Shown here: piece after piece, positions 17,437 to 27,200 of the stretch | Layout: each line of letters starts with the position of its first letter | How positions within the stretch are numbered: position 1 is the stretch's first letter | Assembly: GCA_964440985.1 (NCBI GenBank) | Contig: CAYTWE010000003.1 | Coordinates: 1-64,000 of the forward strand | From: UBA1731 sp964440985 | Lineage (GTDB): Bacteria > Verrucomicrobiota > Kiritimatiellia > RFP12 > UBA1067 | Direction: 5' to 3' | Length of the DNA: 64,000 bases | The notes under the pieces: model-generated | What the model was told of the DNA's origin: nothing | The model's database searches: none | The model's input: only the letters and a program-made list of their open reading frames with translations | Made by a program: the position numbers and the translations under genes

Positions 17437-19680
17437 TCAGAAATCGAGGTTGCGGACGTTCAGCGCGTTGCTCTCGATGAACTTGCGGCGCGGCTCAACC
17501 TCATCCCCCATCAGCAGGGTGAACATCTGGTCGGCCTTAACGGCGTCGTTCAGCGTGACGCGAAGCATATGGCGCTTTTCGGGGTTCATGGTCGTGTCGA
17601 ACAGCTCAGGGGCGTCCATTTCGCCAAGACCCTTGAAGCGGTAGATCGAAAGTCCCTGCCTGCCGTGTGCGCGAACCTGGTCGAGAAGACCCGGCAGAGT
17701 GCCGCCGAAATAGTCCTCCTTCGTGAAGCCCATGCCCTCAAGCGACTGGAACTGCTTGTGGAGCATCGACGCACCGGATCCGACGGCAGACGGGCTGTCA
17801 AGCAGCTCCTGCGGGTTGAAGCCGCGCTCCTCCACCGCCTTGGACGTAAGCTCTATCTCGGCGAGAAGATGCATCAGCGCGGCGGCGGCCTCCTTGGGAA
17901 GCGGCTGGCCGTCCTTGCCCTTCACCTCGAAGTCGTCAAGCCCAAGCGTGAGAAGCTTCTCGGTGAGTTCGCCGTCGGTGAGCACGTATTCGCACCGCTT
18001 CTTGCGCTCGACCTTGTAGAGCGGCGGCTGTGCGAGATACAGGTAGCCCTTCTCGATCAGCTCCGGCATCTTGCGGTAGAAGAAGGTGAGCAGGAGCGTG
18101 CGGATGTGTGCGCCGTCGACATCGGCATCCGTCATGATCACAATCTTGTGGTAGCGTGCCTTGGCGATGTTCCACTCCTCGGCGAATCCGCAGCCTATGG
18201 CGGTGATGAGTGTGCGTATCTCGGCGTTCGCGAGCATCCTGTCCACTCGTGCCTTCTCCACATTGAGCACCTTGCCGCGCAGCGGAAGGATCGCCTGCGT
18301 CCTGCGGTCGCGTCCCGTCTGGGCGGAGCCGCCTGCGGAATCGCCCTCCACGAGGAAAAGTTCTGTCTTGGCGGGGTCGCGCTCGGAGCAGTCGCGCAGC
18401 TTCCCCGGAAGCGAGAGGCCGTCCATCACGCCCTTGCGGCGGGTGGATTCGCGGGCGGCGCGGGCCGCTTCGCGGGCGCGGGCGGCGAGGAGCGTCTTCT
18501 CGATTATGGTCTTCGCGACAGCCGGGTTCTCCTCGAAGAACGTCATGAGCCTGTCGCTCACGATCGACCCGACAATGCCCTCCACCTCACCGTTGCCGAG
18601 CTTCGTCTTTGTCTGGCCCTCGAACTGCGGCTGCGGCACCTTCACGCTCACGATGACGGTCAGGCCCTCGCGCATATCGTCGCCGGTCAGGCTATCCTTC
18701 TCCTTGATGAGCTTCGCGTCCGCACCGTACTTGTTTATTGTGCGCGTGAGCGCCGCACGGAAGCCTGAAAGGTGCGTTCCGCCCTCAACAGTGTGGATGT
18801 TGTTGCAGTACGTCTGCTCGATCGTGGAATACGTCTCGGTGTACTGCATAGACACCTCGGCGGCGATCGGCACTCCGGACAGGTTGGGCTTTTCGCCCTC
18901 GAAGTGGATGATCGGCGAAAGCGGCTTCTTGTTCGTGTTAAGGTAGCCGACAAACTCGTCGATGCCGCCCTCGTAGTGGAACGTCTCCTCGTGCCCGGCC
19001 TCGCCTTCGTTGTCCTTGAAGTGTATCTTCACGCCCTTGTTGAGGAAGGCAAGCTCGCGCAGACGCGCACAGAGGATCTCCCACTTGAACGCACGGCACG
19101 TGAAGATCGTGTGATCCGGGAAGAACGTGACCTTCGTGCCCGTCTCGTCCCCGCATTCGCCTACAACCTCCAGCGGCTTCGTGACGTGCCCGCGGGAGAA
19201 CTCGATGTGGTGTATCTTGCCGCCGCGCTTGACTTCGACCTTCATCCAGTCGGAAAGGGCGTTCACGCAGGATACGCCTACGCCGTGCAGGCCGCCGGAG
19301 ACCTTGTAGTTGGAGCCGTCGAACTTGCCGCCGGCGTGAAGAACCGTAAGCACCACCTCGATCGCCGGACGGTGCTGCGTCGGATGCATATCCACAGGTA
19401 TGCCGCGCCCGTTATCCTGCACCGTAAGGGACCCATCCGGATTGATCGACACGTCAATCATCGAGCAGTAGCCGGCAAGGGCCTCGTCGATCGAGTTGTC
19501 CACCACTTCGTACACAAGATGGTGATATCCGCGCTCGCCCGTGTCGCCGATGTACATCGCCGGACGCTTCCGCACGGCCTCCATGCCCTCAAGCACCTGG
19601 ATGTTGGCGGCATTGTAGTTGGACGGCTCTGCACCTGCGGCGGCGTTCTGATCGGTTTCCGTTGCGTTTTCTTCGGACAT
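17437..19680 (-). CDS. gyrB: DNA gyrase subunit B
   Basis: ATPase subunit of gyrase, which introduces negative supercoils together with GyrA. The 747 residues contain the GHKL ATPase domain (MYIGDTGERGYHHLVYEVVD, with the catalytic Glu in that segment), the transducer domain, and the TOPRIM domain with EGDSAGG near 443 and DADVDGAHI near 517. An insertion after the TOPRIM core puts it between the short (about 640) and long (about 804) GyrB types. gyrA, dnaA and recF are not in the window, so gyrB is not in an origin cluster here. Its promoter is the extended -10 at 19706-19714. Confidence 0.97.
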   Translation of the reverse strand: MSEENATETDQNAAAGAEPSNYNAANIQVLEGMEAVRKRPAMYIGDTGERGYHHLVYEVVDNSIDEALAGYCSMIDVSINPDGSLTVQDNGRGIPVDMHPTQHRPAIEVVLTVLHAGGKFDGSNYKVSGGLHGVGVSCVNALSDWMKVEVKRGGKIHHIEFSRGHVTKPLEVVGECGDETGTKVTFFPDHTIFTCRAFKWEILCARLRELAFLNKGVKIHFKDNEGEAGHEETFHYEGGIDEFVGYLNTNKKPLSPIIHFEGEKPNLSGVPIAAEVSMQYTETYSTIEQTYCNNIHTVEGGTHLSGFRAALTRTINKYGADAKLIKEKDSLTGDDMREGLTVIVSVKVPQPQFEGQTKTKLGNGEVEGIVGSIVSDRLMTFFEENPAVAKTIIEKTLLAARAREAARAARESTRRKGVMDGLSLPGKLRDCSERDPAKTELFLVEGDSAGGSAQTGRDRRTQAILPLRGKVLNVEKARVDRMLANAEIRTLITAIGCGFAEEWNIAKARYHKIVIMTDADVDGAHIRTLLLTFFYRKMPELIEKGYLYLAQPPLYKVERKKRCEYVLTDGELTEKLLTLGLDDFEVKGKDGQPLPKEAAAALMHLLAEIELTSKAVEERGFNPQELLDSPSAVGSGASMLHKQFQSLEGMGFTKEDYFGGTLPGLLDQVRAHGRQGLSIYRFKGLGEMDAPELFDTTMNPEKRHMLRVTLNDAVKADQMFTLLMGDEVEPRRKFIESNALNVRNLDF

Positions 19681-19705
19681 CTCTCTGTTTCCCTTAAATG
19701 GTCAT

Positions 19706-19714
19706 ATTATAACA
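19706..19714 (-). promoter_or_regulatory. Extended -10 promoter of gyrB
   Basis: The minus strand reads TGTTATAAT. It predicts a leader of about 19 bases. A second promoter on the plus strand at 19796 fires away from it. Confidence 0.65.
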
Positions 19715-19795
19715 AAGGCAGTCTGCGCAAGCAAGCATTCCGCCAGCCCGCCTTCCACCGGAAATGACACGCGGATGAACGGGGATGTGGCAGTA

Positions 19796-19804
19796 TGGTA
19801 TAAT
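19796..19804 (+). promoter_or_regulatory. Extended -10 promoter, leaderless gene at 19812
   Basis: Reads TGGTATAAT. Only 7 bases separate its end from the ATG at 19812, so the mRNA probably starts on or next to the ATG. Confidence 0.65.
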
Positions 19805-19811
19805 CCGCGCC

Positions 19812-20399
19812 ATGTCACAGGAATGGAACATAAGGAGCCGCGGACACGTGTGCTCCATCTGCGGTAAGGGGCTTGTCGACAAGGCTCCGGTGGTCAGTGC
19901 GCTTCATGAGCTTCAGGACGGATATGAACGGCTCGACTGCCATCCCGAATGCTGGAAGACCGCTCCGCGCTCATGGGAGCCGTTCAGCTCCTGGGAGGGG
20001 GTGTACGCAGCGCCACCGCCGCCAGACAGGAAGGAGACGCTCAAGAAGGAGACGGCGGACGAACTTCTGCGGCATCTCATATCGCTCGACGATCCGACGA
20101 TGAAAAACGTCGTCTACGTTCTCGCGGTCATGCTTGAACGCTCAAAGATCCTCGTCGAGCGCGACGCCAAGGAACAGCCCGACCGCACGATAATCCGCAT
20201 CTACGAACATCGCCGCACGGGAGAGTCGTTCATCGTCCTTGACCCGCGCATCAGGCTCGAAAACCTCGGCGACGTCCAGAACGAAGTCGTCGCCCTGCTT
20301 TCCGGAACCAAGACGCTCGGCGAAGTCTCGTCTGAAGCGGAGACGAACGAAAACCGACAGGACGGAAACGCGGCGGCGCCGTCGCCGGACGCAGAGTGA
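19812..20399 (+). CDS. Conserved zinc-ribbon-like protein of unknown function
   Basis: A 195-residue protein with a likely zinc site in its first 50 residues: CSIC and, about 30 residues later, CHPEC. Then comes an aromatic segment (SWEPFSSWEGVY), a helical part (ELLRHLISLDDPTMKNVVYV) and a beta-rich segment (IIRIYEHRRTGESFIVLDP). I associate this layout with an uncharacterised protein shared by PVC and some deltaproteobacterial genomes (memory, not checked). There is no ribosome site; the promoter -10 ends 7 bases before the ATG. Its last codons overlap the radical SAM gene by four bases (GTGA), so the two are coupled. Confidence 0.75.
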   Translation: MSQEWNIRSRGHVCSICGKGLVDKAPVVSALHELQDGYERLDCHPECWKTAPRSWEPFSSWEGVYAAPPPPDRKETLKKETADELLRHLISLDDPTMKNVVYVLAVMLERSKILVERDAKEQPDRTIIRIYEHRRTGESFIVLDPRIRLENLGDVQNEVVALLSGTKTLGEVSSEAETNENRQDGNAAAPSPDAE

Positions 20400-21457
20400 A
20401 CATCTACGTTCACTTTCCGTTCTGCAGAAGCAAGTGCGCCTACTGCGCACTGCATTCCCGCACCCGGCACTCGGGGGAGGAACGCCGCGCATACGTCGAT
20501 GATGTCGTCAGAAAGCTCGGCGAACTGATGGACGCAAACCGCAACCGCAGCGTTTCAACCTTGTACTTCGGCGGCGGAACGCCGGCATTGTGCGATCTCA
20601 GACCGATTCTCGACCGTCTCAAGCCGACGATAGAGCGATCGGACGGCATCGAGTTCACCGTCGAACTTAATCCGCTCGACGCAACGCCCGACACGCTGCG
20701 GATGCTCAAGGCCGGCGGCGTAAACCGCATATCCATGGGTGTGCAGAGCCTTGACGACGCCGTGCTTCGCGAAATGGGCCGCCCGCATACGTCCGCCGAG
20801 GCGATGTCCGCCTGGCGCAGAATCCGCGACGCCGGCTTCCGCAACGCAGGGATTGACCTGATATGCGGCTGGCCTGGGACGCGCAACGGGAATGCGCCAT
20901 CCGATGCGTGGATGCGCACATTGGACGCCATACCCGACATCGCCCCTGACCACTGCAGCGTCTATACCCTGATACTTGAACCTGGCACAAGGCTCGCGGC
21001 GAACATCGACGGCGGACACCTCACGCTGCCGCCGGACGACGTCGCCCTTTCGGAGCTTGAGGCGGCCGAACGTGCACTTTCCGGCGCAGGGCTTGAACGG
21101 TACGAGATATCGAGCTTCGCAAAACCGGGCATGGAATGCCGCCACAACCTTGCGACATGGCGCGGAGAGGACTACACCGGCATCGGTGAAGGCGCCTGCA
21201 GCCGGGAGGGGAACGCCGTTTCGCGGGTGATATTCCGCCTCCGGCTTCTGAAGGAGGGATTTTCGCCGGATAAAGCCGCCATGGACTTTCCCGAACTCGC
21301 GCCCCGCGTCGAGGAGTGGAGAAGGTCGCTCGACAATTTCGTGTCGGAGGGATTGCTGACATCTGCACCAACCGACGACAGTCCGGCAACGACTGCATAC
21401 CGTCTGACGAAACGCGGAACCGAAGTATGCGATACGATACTCGCCGAACTGGTCTGA
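20396..21457 (+). CDS. hemW: HemW-like radical SAM protein
   Basis: A 353-residue member of the HemN/HemW family. The [4Fe-4S] motif CxxxCxxC is at C10, C14 and C17 (FCRSKCAYC), close to the N-terminus as in HemW. STLYFGGGTPALC, FTVELNPLDATPDTL and RISMGVQSLDDAVLREMGR are the standard radical SAM segments. HemW acts as a haem chaperone; true coproporphyrinogen dehydrogenases (HemN) have an extra N-terminal stretch that is missing here, so I favour HemW. It starts at a GTG that overlaps the preceding stop. It ends 6 bases from the convergent tRNA-Arg gene. Confidence 0.88.
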   Translation: MNIYVHFPFCRSKCAYCALHSRTRHSGEERRAYVDDVVRKLGELMDANRNRSVSTLYFGGGTPALCDLRPILDRLKPTIERSDGIEFTVELNPLDATPDTLRMLKAGGVNRISMGVQSLDDAVLREMGRPHTSAEAMSAWRRIRDAGFRNAGIDLICGWPGTRNGNAPSDAWMRTLDAIPDIAPDHCSVYTLILEPGTRLAANIDGGHLTLPPDDVALSELEAAERALSGAGLERYEISSFAKPGMECRHNLATWRGEDYTGIGEGACSREGNAVSRVIFRLRLLKEGFSPDKAAMDFPELAPRVEEWRRSLDNFVSEGLLTSAPTDDSPATTAYRLTKRGTEVCDTILAELV

Positions 21458-21463
21458 AGAGAT

Positions 21464-21540
21464 TGGCGCCCCTGGCAGGATTCGAACCTGCTACCCTCAG
21501 TTTAGGAAACTAATGCTCTGTCCTAATGAGCTACAGGGGC
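21464..21540 (-). tRNA. tRNA-Arg (anticodon CCU)
   Basis: A complete cloverleaf: acceptor GCCCCTG/CAGGGGC, D-arm GCTC/GAGC, anticodon stem TTAGT/ACTGA with loop TTCCTAA (anticodon CCT), T-arm GCAGG/CCTGC with TTCGAAT, discriminator G. The CCA end is encoded. It reads AGG codons. Confidence 0.97.
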
Positions 21541-21559
21541 AAGGAAACCGCACACAAAA

Positions 21560-21636
21560 TGGTGGGCTATAGTGGATTCGAACCACTGACCTCTTCCATG
21601 TCAAGGAAGCGCTCTAACCAACTGAGCTAATAGCCC
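21560..21636 (-). tRNA. tRNA-Val (anticodon GAC)
   Basis: A complete cloverleaf: acceptor GGGCTAT/ATAGCCC, D-arm GCTC/GAGC, anticodon stem CTTCC/GGAAG with loop TTGACAT (anticodon GAC), T-arm AGTGG/CCACT, discriminator A, encoded CCA. It lies 19 bases upstream of tRNA-Arg and the pair probably share the promoter at 21654. Confidence 0.97.
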
Positions 21637-21653
21637 AAAACAAAACGGCGCGT

Positions 21654-21662
21654 ATTATACCA
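21654..21662 (-). promoter_or_regulatory. Extended -10 promoter of the tRNA pair
   Basis: The minus strand reads TGGTATAAT, 18 bases before the 5' end of tRNA-Val. Confidence 0.7.
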
Positions 21663-21702
21663 AAAACGGTCTTCTGACGCAAGGGCAATCTTCATGCATT
21701 TT

Positions 21703-21711
21703 TGATATAAT
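21703..21711 (+). promoter_or_regulatory. Extended -10 promoter of the 21726 gene
   Basis: Reads TGATATAAT. The ATG follows after 14 bases, with no ribosome site between. Confidence 0.6.
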
Positions 21712-21725
21712 CGGCGGCCATACAT

Positions 21726-23105
21726 ATGAAAGACATATCGGTAGAGGAAAAGTCATCGGCCGCAACGCTCTCGGACATGGAAATATTCATATTTCCGGAG
21801 CTGATGTACTCGCTTGTGCTGGCAAACATACTGTCGCCGCGCATATGGGCCTGGCGCGAACTCAAATGGTTCGACGGAATACGCGAAATGCGCCCCAAGA
21901 AGCGCCTGCAACGGCTTCGTCAGCACATAATGGACAACTACACGTTCAATCTCGACCTCGAAACATGGGGATTGACCACGCAGCAGCGCGAACTCCGGCG
22001 CTTCGCGGAGTTCCTTCCGCCAGAGAAGATCGCCGAGTCCAACGCCCTCTTCGGCTACCACGGCGATTCCTACTACTACGACATCGACATACGCCGGCAT
22101 TTCGGACTGGACAAATATTCCATCGACACCATTCCGTACTGGAAGACCGAGACGGTGGAGGCGATGGACGCCTTTCGACGCAAGCCAGGCCATGCCGTCG
22201 GCGCCGGCGAGTGCGTGTCTCTCGCAGGACTGTACGCGGCCGCCGCGTTCATCGTGTGCGGGCTGCCACTCGAAAGCGTCTACCTCATGGCGACGCCGCT
22301 GCATTCACAGAACTTCATCGATGCCGATACCGGCATACTCACAAACAACCGCCGTCTCGTGACAAAGGCGATGTGGGCCAACGGAACGGTCATCTCGCAG
22401 CAGGCTCGACGCGCACTCGAACATGAGCGCGTGACGATCGTTTCGCACGTGAGCGGATACATCCACATACTGCACCCTGATGCCACAATCAATCCGGATG
22501 TCTACGGACATTTCTCAAAGAGACTCCGAGATTTCCTTGTGCCGCCTGAGGGAGCCGCCGACCAGTCTGTCGTGATTCCGCGTCTGCCCGACCCCTCTCG
22601 CGTGAAGTTCTCGCACGATGACGCACCGATAGGCCTTACGACGGACATGGGCCACGCGGAGATCGCTGAACGGCTCGAAGCCATGCGCGGCGCAAACCGC
22701 GCCGCCGCACTCGCCCCGTATGCGGGCCACGAACTCGGCAAGACCGAACCTGCTCCGTTCATCCGCGCCGCTCTCGAACGCTGTCCGGTATCACGCCTTG
22801 CACTGCGCGGCGGTGACGGACAAAGCTCCGCCGCCTCGACCGCTTGCATCATCAACCGCATCGCGCAACTTGGGGACGAATCGATATACGACGGCACATC
22901 ACGCCTCGCCCAGCCGGACGAAGCATGGAATTTCGGAACAGGCGACGGCCTTGAGAAGTGTCTGCTTGCGGCCAACGCCGTAGGCGGAACCGAAATCCGC
23001 ACAATCAACGGATTCGCCACCCTCATGGACGGCGAATCCCCAATCTGCACCTTTCCTACGGCAAAGTCGCCGCGCGAAAAGACTTGGCCTCTCGCGCATC
23101 CGTAA
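21726..23105 (+). CDS. Unrecognised 459-residue protein, possibly transglutaminase-like
   Basis: I cannot assign a family. No signal peptide or membrane segment stands out, so it is probably cytoplasmic. The segment at about 158-201 (GAGECVSLAGLYAAAAFIVC, then GLPLE and PLHSQNFIDADTG) has the order Cys163-His193-Asp199 and the 'Cys at the head of a buried helix, then GLP' pattern of transglutaminase/cysteine-protease folds. That makes a papain-like or transglutaminase-like activity possible, not shown. A second His/Asp-rich segment (HVSGYIHILHPDATINPDVY) follows. The last 130 residues look like a separate, less ordered part. It has its own promoter, no Shine-Dalgarno sequence, and its stop is 3 bases from the convergent CcdA-Trx stop. 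Confidence 0.7.
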   Translation: MKDISVEEKSSAATLSDMEIFIFPELMYSLVLANILSPRIWAWRELKWFDGIREMRPKKRLQRLRQHIMDNYTFNLDLETWGLTTQQRELRRFAEFLPPEKIAESNALFGYHGDSYYYDIDIRRHFGLDKYSIDTIPYWKTETVEAMDAFRRKPGHAVGAGECVSLAGLYAAAAFIVCGLPLESVYLMATPLHSQNFIDADTGILTNNRRLVTKAMWANGTVISQQARRALEHERVTIVSHVSGYIHILHPDATINPDVYGHFSKRLRDFLVPPEGAADQSVVIPRLPDPSRVKFSHDDAPIGLTTDMGHAEIAERLEAMRGANRAAALAPYAGHELGKTEPAPFIRAALERCPVSRLALRGGDGQSSAASTACIINRIAQLGDESIYDGTSRLAQPDEAWNFGTGDGLEKCLLAANAVGGTEIRTINGFATLMDGESPICTFPTAKSPREKTWPLAHP

Positions 23106-23108
23106 GGC

Positions 23109-24149
23109 TCACTGCGAAACGAATCTCTCAAGATCCGGCTTCTTCATGAAGCCGACAGCCTGCGCAGCAACCTTTCCGTCCTTGAACAGGAACAGGGCCG
23201 GGATGCTGTTGATGCCGTACTTGGCGGCAAGGTCGGCGGCATCATCGACGTTGACCTTGCCGACCTTGAGCGTTCCGGCCTTCTCCTGCGCAATCTCGGC
23301 GACTATCGGGCCAAGCATGCGGCAAGGGCCGCACCACGGCGCCCAGAAGTCCACAAGCACGGGCTTTTCGGACTTCAGCACTTCGGCCTCAAAGTTGGCC
23401 GACGTAAGTTCAATCTCCATGACTTTACTCTCCTTTTCCATTCTGTCCGCCTTGGCGGACTGCGACACTGACGCCTCTGCGGCAGCCTCCGTCTTTCCGT
23501 CTTTTTCGCCCGCAACTGCGCTCATCCACGGAGATGCAGCCATCCATGCGCCGAACGCGACAAGCAGAACTCCGCACACCGGATTGATGATGGAGTAGCG
23601 GCTTTTGATGAAGCCGAACACCGACTTGAAGCGGTCAAGAAGCACTGCAGATGCGACAAACGGGACACCAAGACCAAGCGAGTAGGCGAGAAGCAGCACC
23701 GCCCCCCGGGCGGCTCCCCCCTCGGCGGCAGCCTGCATGAGCGCCGCTCCGAGGAACGCACCGACGCACGGCGTGAGACACACGGAATACGTCAGCCCGA
23801 AAACGAACGCGGAGCATACGCCAGTCGGTGTGCGCCCACCCTTCATTCCGGTGAACGGCAAACGGAACAGCCCAAGGTATCCAAGCCCAAACAGGACAAC
23901 CATAGCCCCACAGACGGCGTTCACGGCAACGCGGTGCGCCGCAAGCGCAGCACCGAGAGTTCCGGCGAACACGCCAAGCGCCACAAAAACGATCGTGAAG
24001 CCAAACGTGAACGACAGCGCCCGCGCGAACACGTTCCCCCTTCCAGCCTCACCTGCGGAGAAGTACGCAACGTACACCGGTATCATCGGCAGCATACACG
24101 GGGATGCGAAGGATATCAGCCCTTCAAGAAATGTCTGCAGAATGTTCAT
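23109..24149 (-). CDS. CcdA/DsbD-like membrane protein fused to thioredoxin
   Basis: A 346-residue fusion. Residues 1-215 form a CcdA-type thiol transporter with about six membrane segments; the paired active cysteines are in SFASPCMLPMIPVY and YSVCLTPCVGAF. After a linker of about 28 residues, residues 244-346 are a full thioredoxin with WCGPC at about 272-276 and the cis-Pro in NSIPALFLF. Normally the membrane protein passes electrons from cytoplasmic thioredoxin outward; here both are one chain. An internal ATG at 23420, exactly at the thioredoxin start, has AAAAGGAG nine bases upstream, so a free 103-residue thioredoxin may also be made. The main start has GAGGAGACGGG upstream. Confidence 0.9.
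   Translation of the reverse strand: MNILQTFLEGLISFASPCMLPMIPVYVAYFSAGEAGRGNVFARALSFTFGFTIVFVALGVFAGTLGAALAAHRVAVNAVCGAMVVLFGLGYLGLFRLPFTGMKGGRTPTGVCSAFVFGLTYSVCLTPCVGAFLGAALMQAAAEGGAARGAVLLLAYSLGLGVPFVASAVLLDRFKSVFGFIKSRYSIINPVCGVLLVAFGAWMAASPWMSAVAGEKDGKTEAAAEASVSQSAKADRMEKESKVMEIELTSANFEAEVLKSEKPVLVDFWAPWCGPCRMLGPIVAEIAQEKAGTLKVGKVNVDDAADLAAKYGINSIPALFLFKDGKVAAQAVGFMKKPDLERFVSQ
23418..23435 (-). promoter_or_regulatory. Internal ribosome site and start for free thioredoxin
   Basis: Inside the fusion gene the minus strand carries AAAAGGAG, nine bases, then ATG (23420-23418) in frame at the first residue of the thioredoxin domain. Spacing and strength equal those of normal gene starts in this window. 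Confidence 0.5.
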
Positions 24150-24199
24150 TGCGTCCCGTCTCCTCTATTGCGCCTGCGGCATCATGATCAACGCCGCGC

Positions 24200-24208
24200 A
24201 TTATACCA
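24200..24208 (-). promoter_or_regulatory. Extended -10 promoter of the CcdA-thioredoxin gene
   Basis: The minus strand reads TGGTATAAT within TGTGGTATAATG. It predicts a leader of about 44 bases with a strong ribosome site. Confidence 0.7.
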
Positions 24209-24238
24209 CACGTGAGGAGACGGAGCCGCAATTCGCCG

Positions 24239-27200
24239 TCAGCGCACAACGACAACCGTGCCACGCGGAGCGAGCCTCAGATAGAGAACGCCGCCCTTGA
24301 CGGAAAGCCCCGCGCTCCATTTCGCCGGGATATTCATTTCGAGCGAGAGCGACGCTGTGTCAAGTCCATCCACGCCGCCCGTCGCCGTGAGAAGCGGCCA
24401 TTCGCCGGCCGTAATCTGCGCACCTTCCGCAACCTCGACCTTCACAGCCACAGCGCCGGAGAACGTCAGGCTGCCGATCACGGAAAGGCAGTCCACGTCG
24501 TCGGCGGAACGCCATCCGAATGTCATCACGCCATTCTCGGCAAGGGACAGGTCTTTTGCGGAGAGCGTTCCGCCTCCGCCTATCGAAGACACCGACGTAC
24601 GCTGGTCGGCGGTGAGCGTAAGCGACGCACCGGCCGCCACGTTCACCGATTCCATCGACTTCTCCGGCGCAGTCTCATCCCCGATTCCCCACTTGCGCAT
24701 CAGCCGTCTCTCAAGCTCCGAGCGCTCCTCGGGCGTAAGCTCAAATGCGAACGCAATCATCTCCGCGACGCATCCGCCGCCGGCGTTGCAGTTTCTGTCC
24801 TGCATGATTGCGTCCACCCGCGTGTCGGCAGTGGCGCCAACGGACATCAGATGCCAACCCATCGGCATCCTGTCGGATGCCTTGACCGTTTCCCGGTCAA
24901 TGGCGAGGTAGCCGTCCTGCACAGAGCGCGACGTGTACGTGCAGTCAAACACGGCGCTGCTGCCGCGCATATATACCACTGAACCGTTGTTGGTGGCGCC
25001 GCCGTTGAGATTGCCTATGAAGTGGGCGGCAGGCCCGTCTTCATTGCATTTCTGTATGACGTATATCTCGCGCACGTTGCGTACGGCAAGGTCTCCGCCG
25101 CCCTCTTCACGCGCAAAGTAGAACGACGAAGCATCCATGCCGGACTCCTGCTGCGTTTCAGTGTTGCGGTAGCCGCCGAAGTCGACCACCTGGCGCAACT
25201 GGCCGTCAGGCATCGATGCCTGCACGAGTGTCGGGTTGGTCATCACAAACGTATCGTAATGCAGCCACGGATGCAGCTTCATCGAGCTGGCGACAATGCC
25301 GTTTGTGCTTGCGTCCTTCCAGCAAGTGACATATGTCTTTCCGTCGTCGCCGGTGTAGCTATCGAAGGCGTCGGCACGGGATGCGTCGAAGTGGAAGATC
25401 GCCCTGGTCTCGAACGAATCGGAAAGCGAAAGCGATCCTTCCGCAACCTCTATGCGGTCAGGCGCGGCCGCCGCCGTGACATCGCCGCCGCCACGCTTGA
25501 CGAGCGTCCCGTTGCCGCCGGACATGCTGGAGACGGCGAGAGGAACGTCACTGTCAAGGATGGCGTTGGCGCCCTCAGCAAAAGTCAGGGAGCGTACTGT
25601 CACCTCCGTCGCCGCCGCAGGATGGGCGACGCCAAGCCACTTGTCCATGAGGTACGCCTCCGTGTTGCGGAACTCCTCGTCGGACAGCGGACGGTGATAC
25701 GTAATGAACTCTCCCACAACGATTCCGCCGGCGGAGGCATCCTGTCCTTCCCCCTTGCGATCCTTGGCGATTGAGTTCACCGTGAGCGGAACTGACGAAC
25801 GGAACGCCACGACGATCACGTCGTTGGTCTGCCTGAGAACGTCGATCTGCTCGAACGGATCGGCGGCAACGCCGTTGACCGACCAGAACGCCGACGGCGA
25901 CTGCGGATGCGCGTAGCTGTTGCTGAGGAGAATGCCGAGAGCCCTCATCATCGCCATGTCAGACGAACCGAAAAGGTTGTTGCCCGAAAGCAGGTTGAAC
26001 CTGAATGCGATGAACCCGGCATAGGTGTCCGAATCTGTGCGGGTTCCGCCCGTTTTATATTCGCCGTCGTCGCCCCACGTCGGCAGCGCGAAGAAGCTCT
26101 GCGTACCGTCGTTTCTGCTGCCGAGATTTACGCCCGGCCCGCGTCCGTTGCCGATATCGTCCACAATCCACGGCATTCGCGGCGGCGCATTTGAGATTGC
26201 GACCGCCGTGACGTCGATGTCGTCACGATGATCCCTCCAATGCGTGACAAATGTCCGTCCATCGCCTTCAAACGTTTCGGTGGTGAACTTCCCGGCGTCG
26301 TTTGCGTCCATCCACACATAGGCGCCGTCGGCAGGCGCATTCACGGAGACCGGCTGTGCGGCGGCGAACGCAATCGCACCGTCTTCGATGTCGATGGCCG
26401 TGTCGCTCAAGGTCGACGGCACTCCAACCTCAAGCGTACCTCCGCCAGCCTTCTTGAGAAGTCCACCTTTCGCCGACACCATGCCGACACGCGCAGTGCG
26501 ACCGGCTGGGACAGACACGGCGGCGGCGGAAGAGTTCACAATAACCGCATTGGCGTCCTCAACGGCGCCGCCAGTCACCCACTTGCGGGTGAGGTACTGC
26601 GCAATGCGCACCCTTTCCGCTCTCGTCAACTCGTTCGTGAACACAAGAACCTCGCCAAGGCGCGACCCGCCTGAACGCGACACGTAATGCCTTTCCGACG
26701 CTATCAGACCGATCTTGCCGCCCGGCTTCACCGCTACGGATATCACGTTGAGGTTGGTTAGCGACGTACGCGCAATCGTCTTCGTCTCCTCGTAGGAGAC
26801 AGGAAGCCCATTGACCATTATGTCTCCGTTCCTGGCGACATCCGCTGGCCAATATGTGCAGAAAAGACCGTCATCGCCGCGTTCTGTGAGGAACGCAAGA
26901 CCAGTCTCGCCAATTGTGCCAAGGATTGTGCAGCCCGGAGCGCCGCCAGGCGTCTGCACGGCATAGAACACCGCACGAGGATCCGATATCTCCTGCGTCA
27001 GTCTAAGCCAGCAGTTGGACGGCCCGAACCTCCCGCCGTCAGTCGTGTGCGACCCGAAATCGACAAGAGGCAACCCTGTCGGCGACTGTACCGGGCTGAT
27101 GAAGGCACCGTGCGAATATGAATGGAAATATACGCTTGTAGAGGAATATCTCTCCTGGTAGCCGCCGTTGCCGTTGCCGTTCGCGTCATGCCAGTTGGTT

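Noticed and set aside
17437..19804. Replication origin near gyrB
   Set aside because: No dnaA, dnaN, recF or gyrA lies nearby and I saw no cluster of DnaA-box-like sequences.
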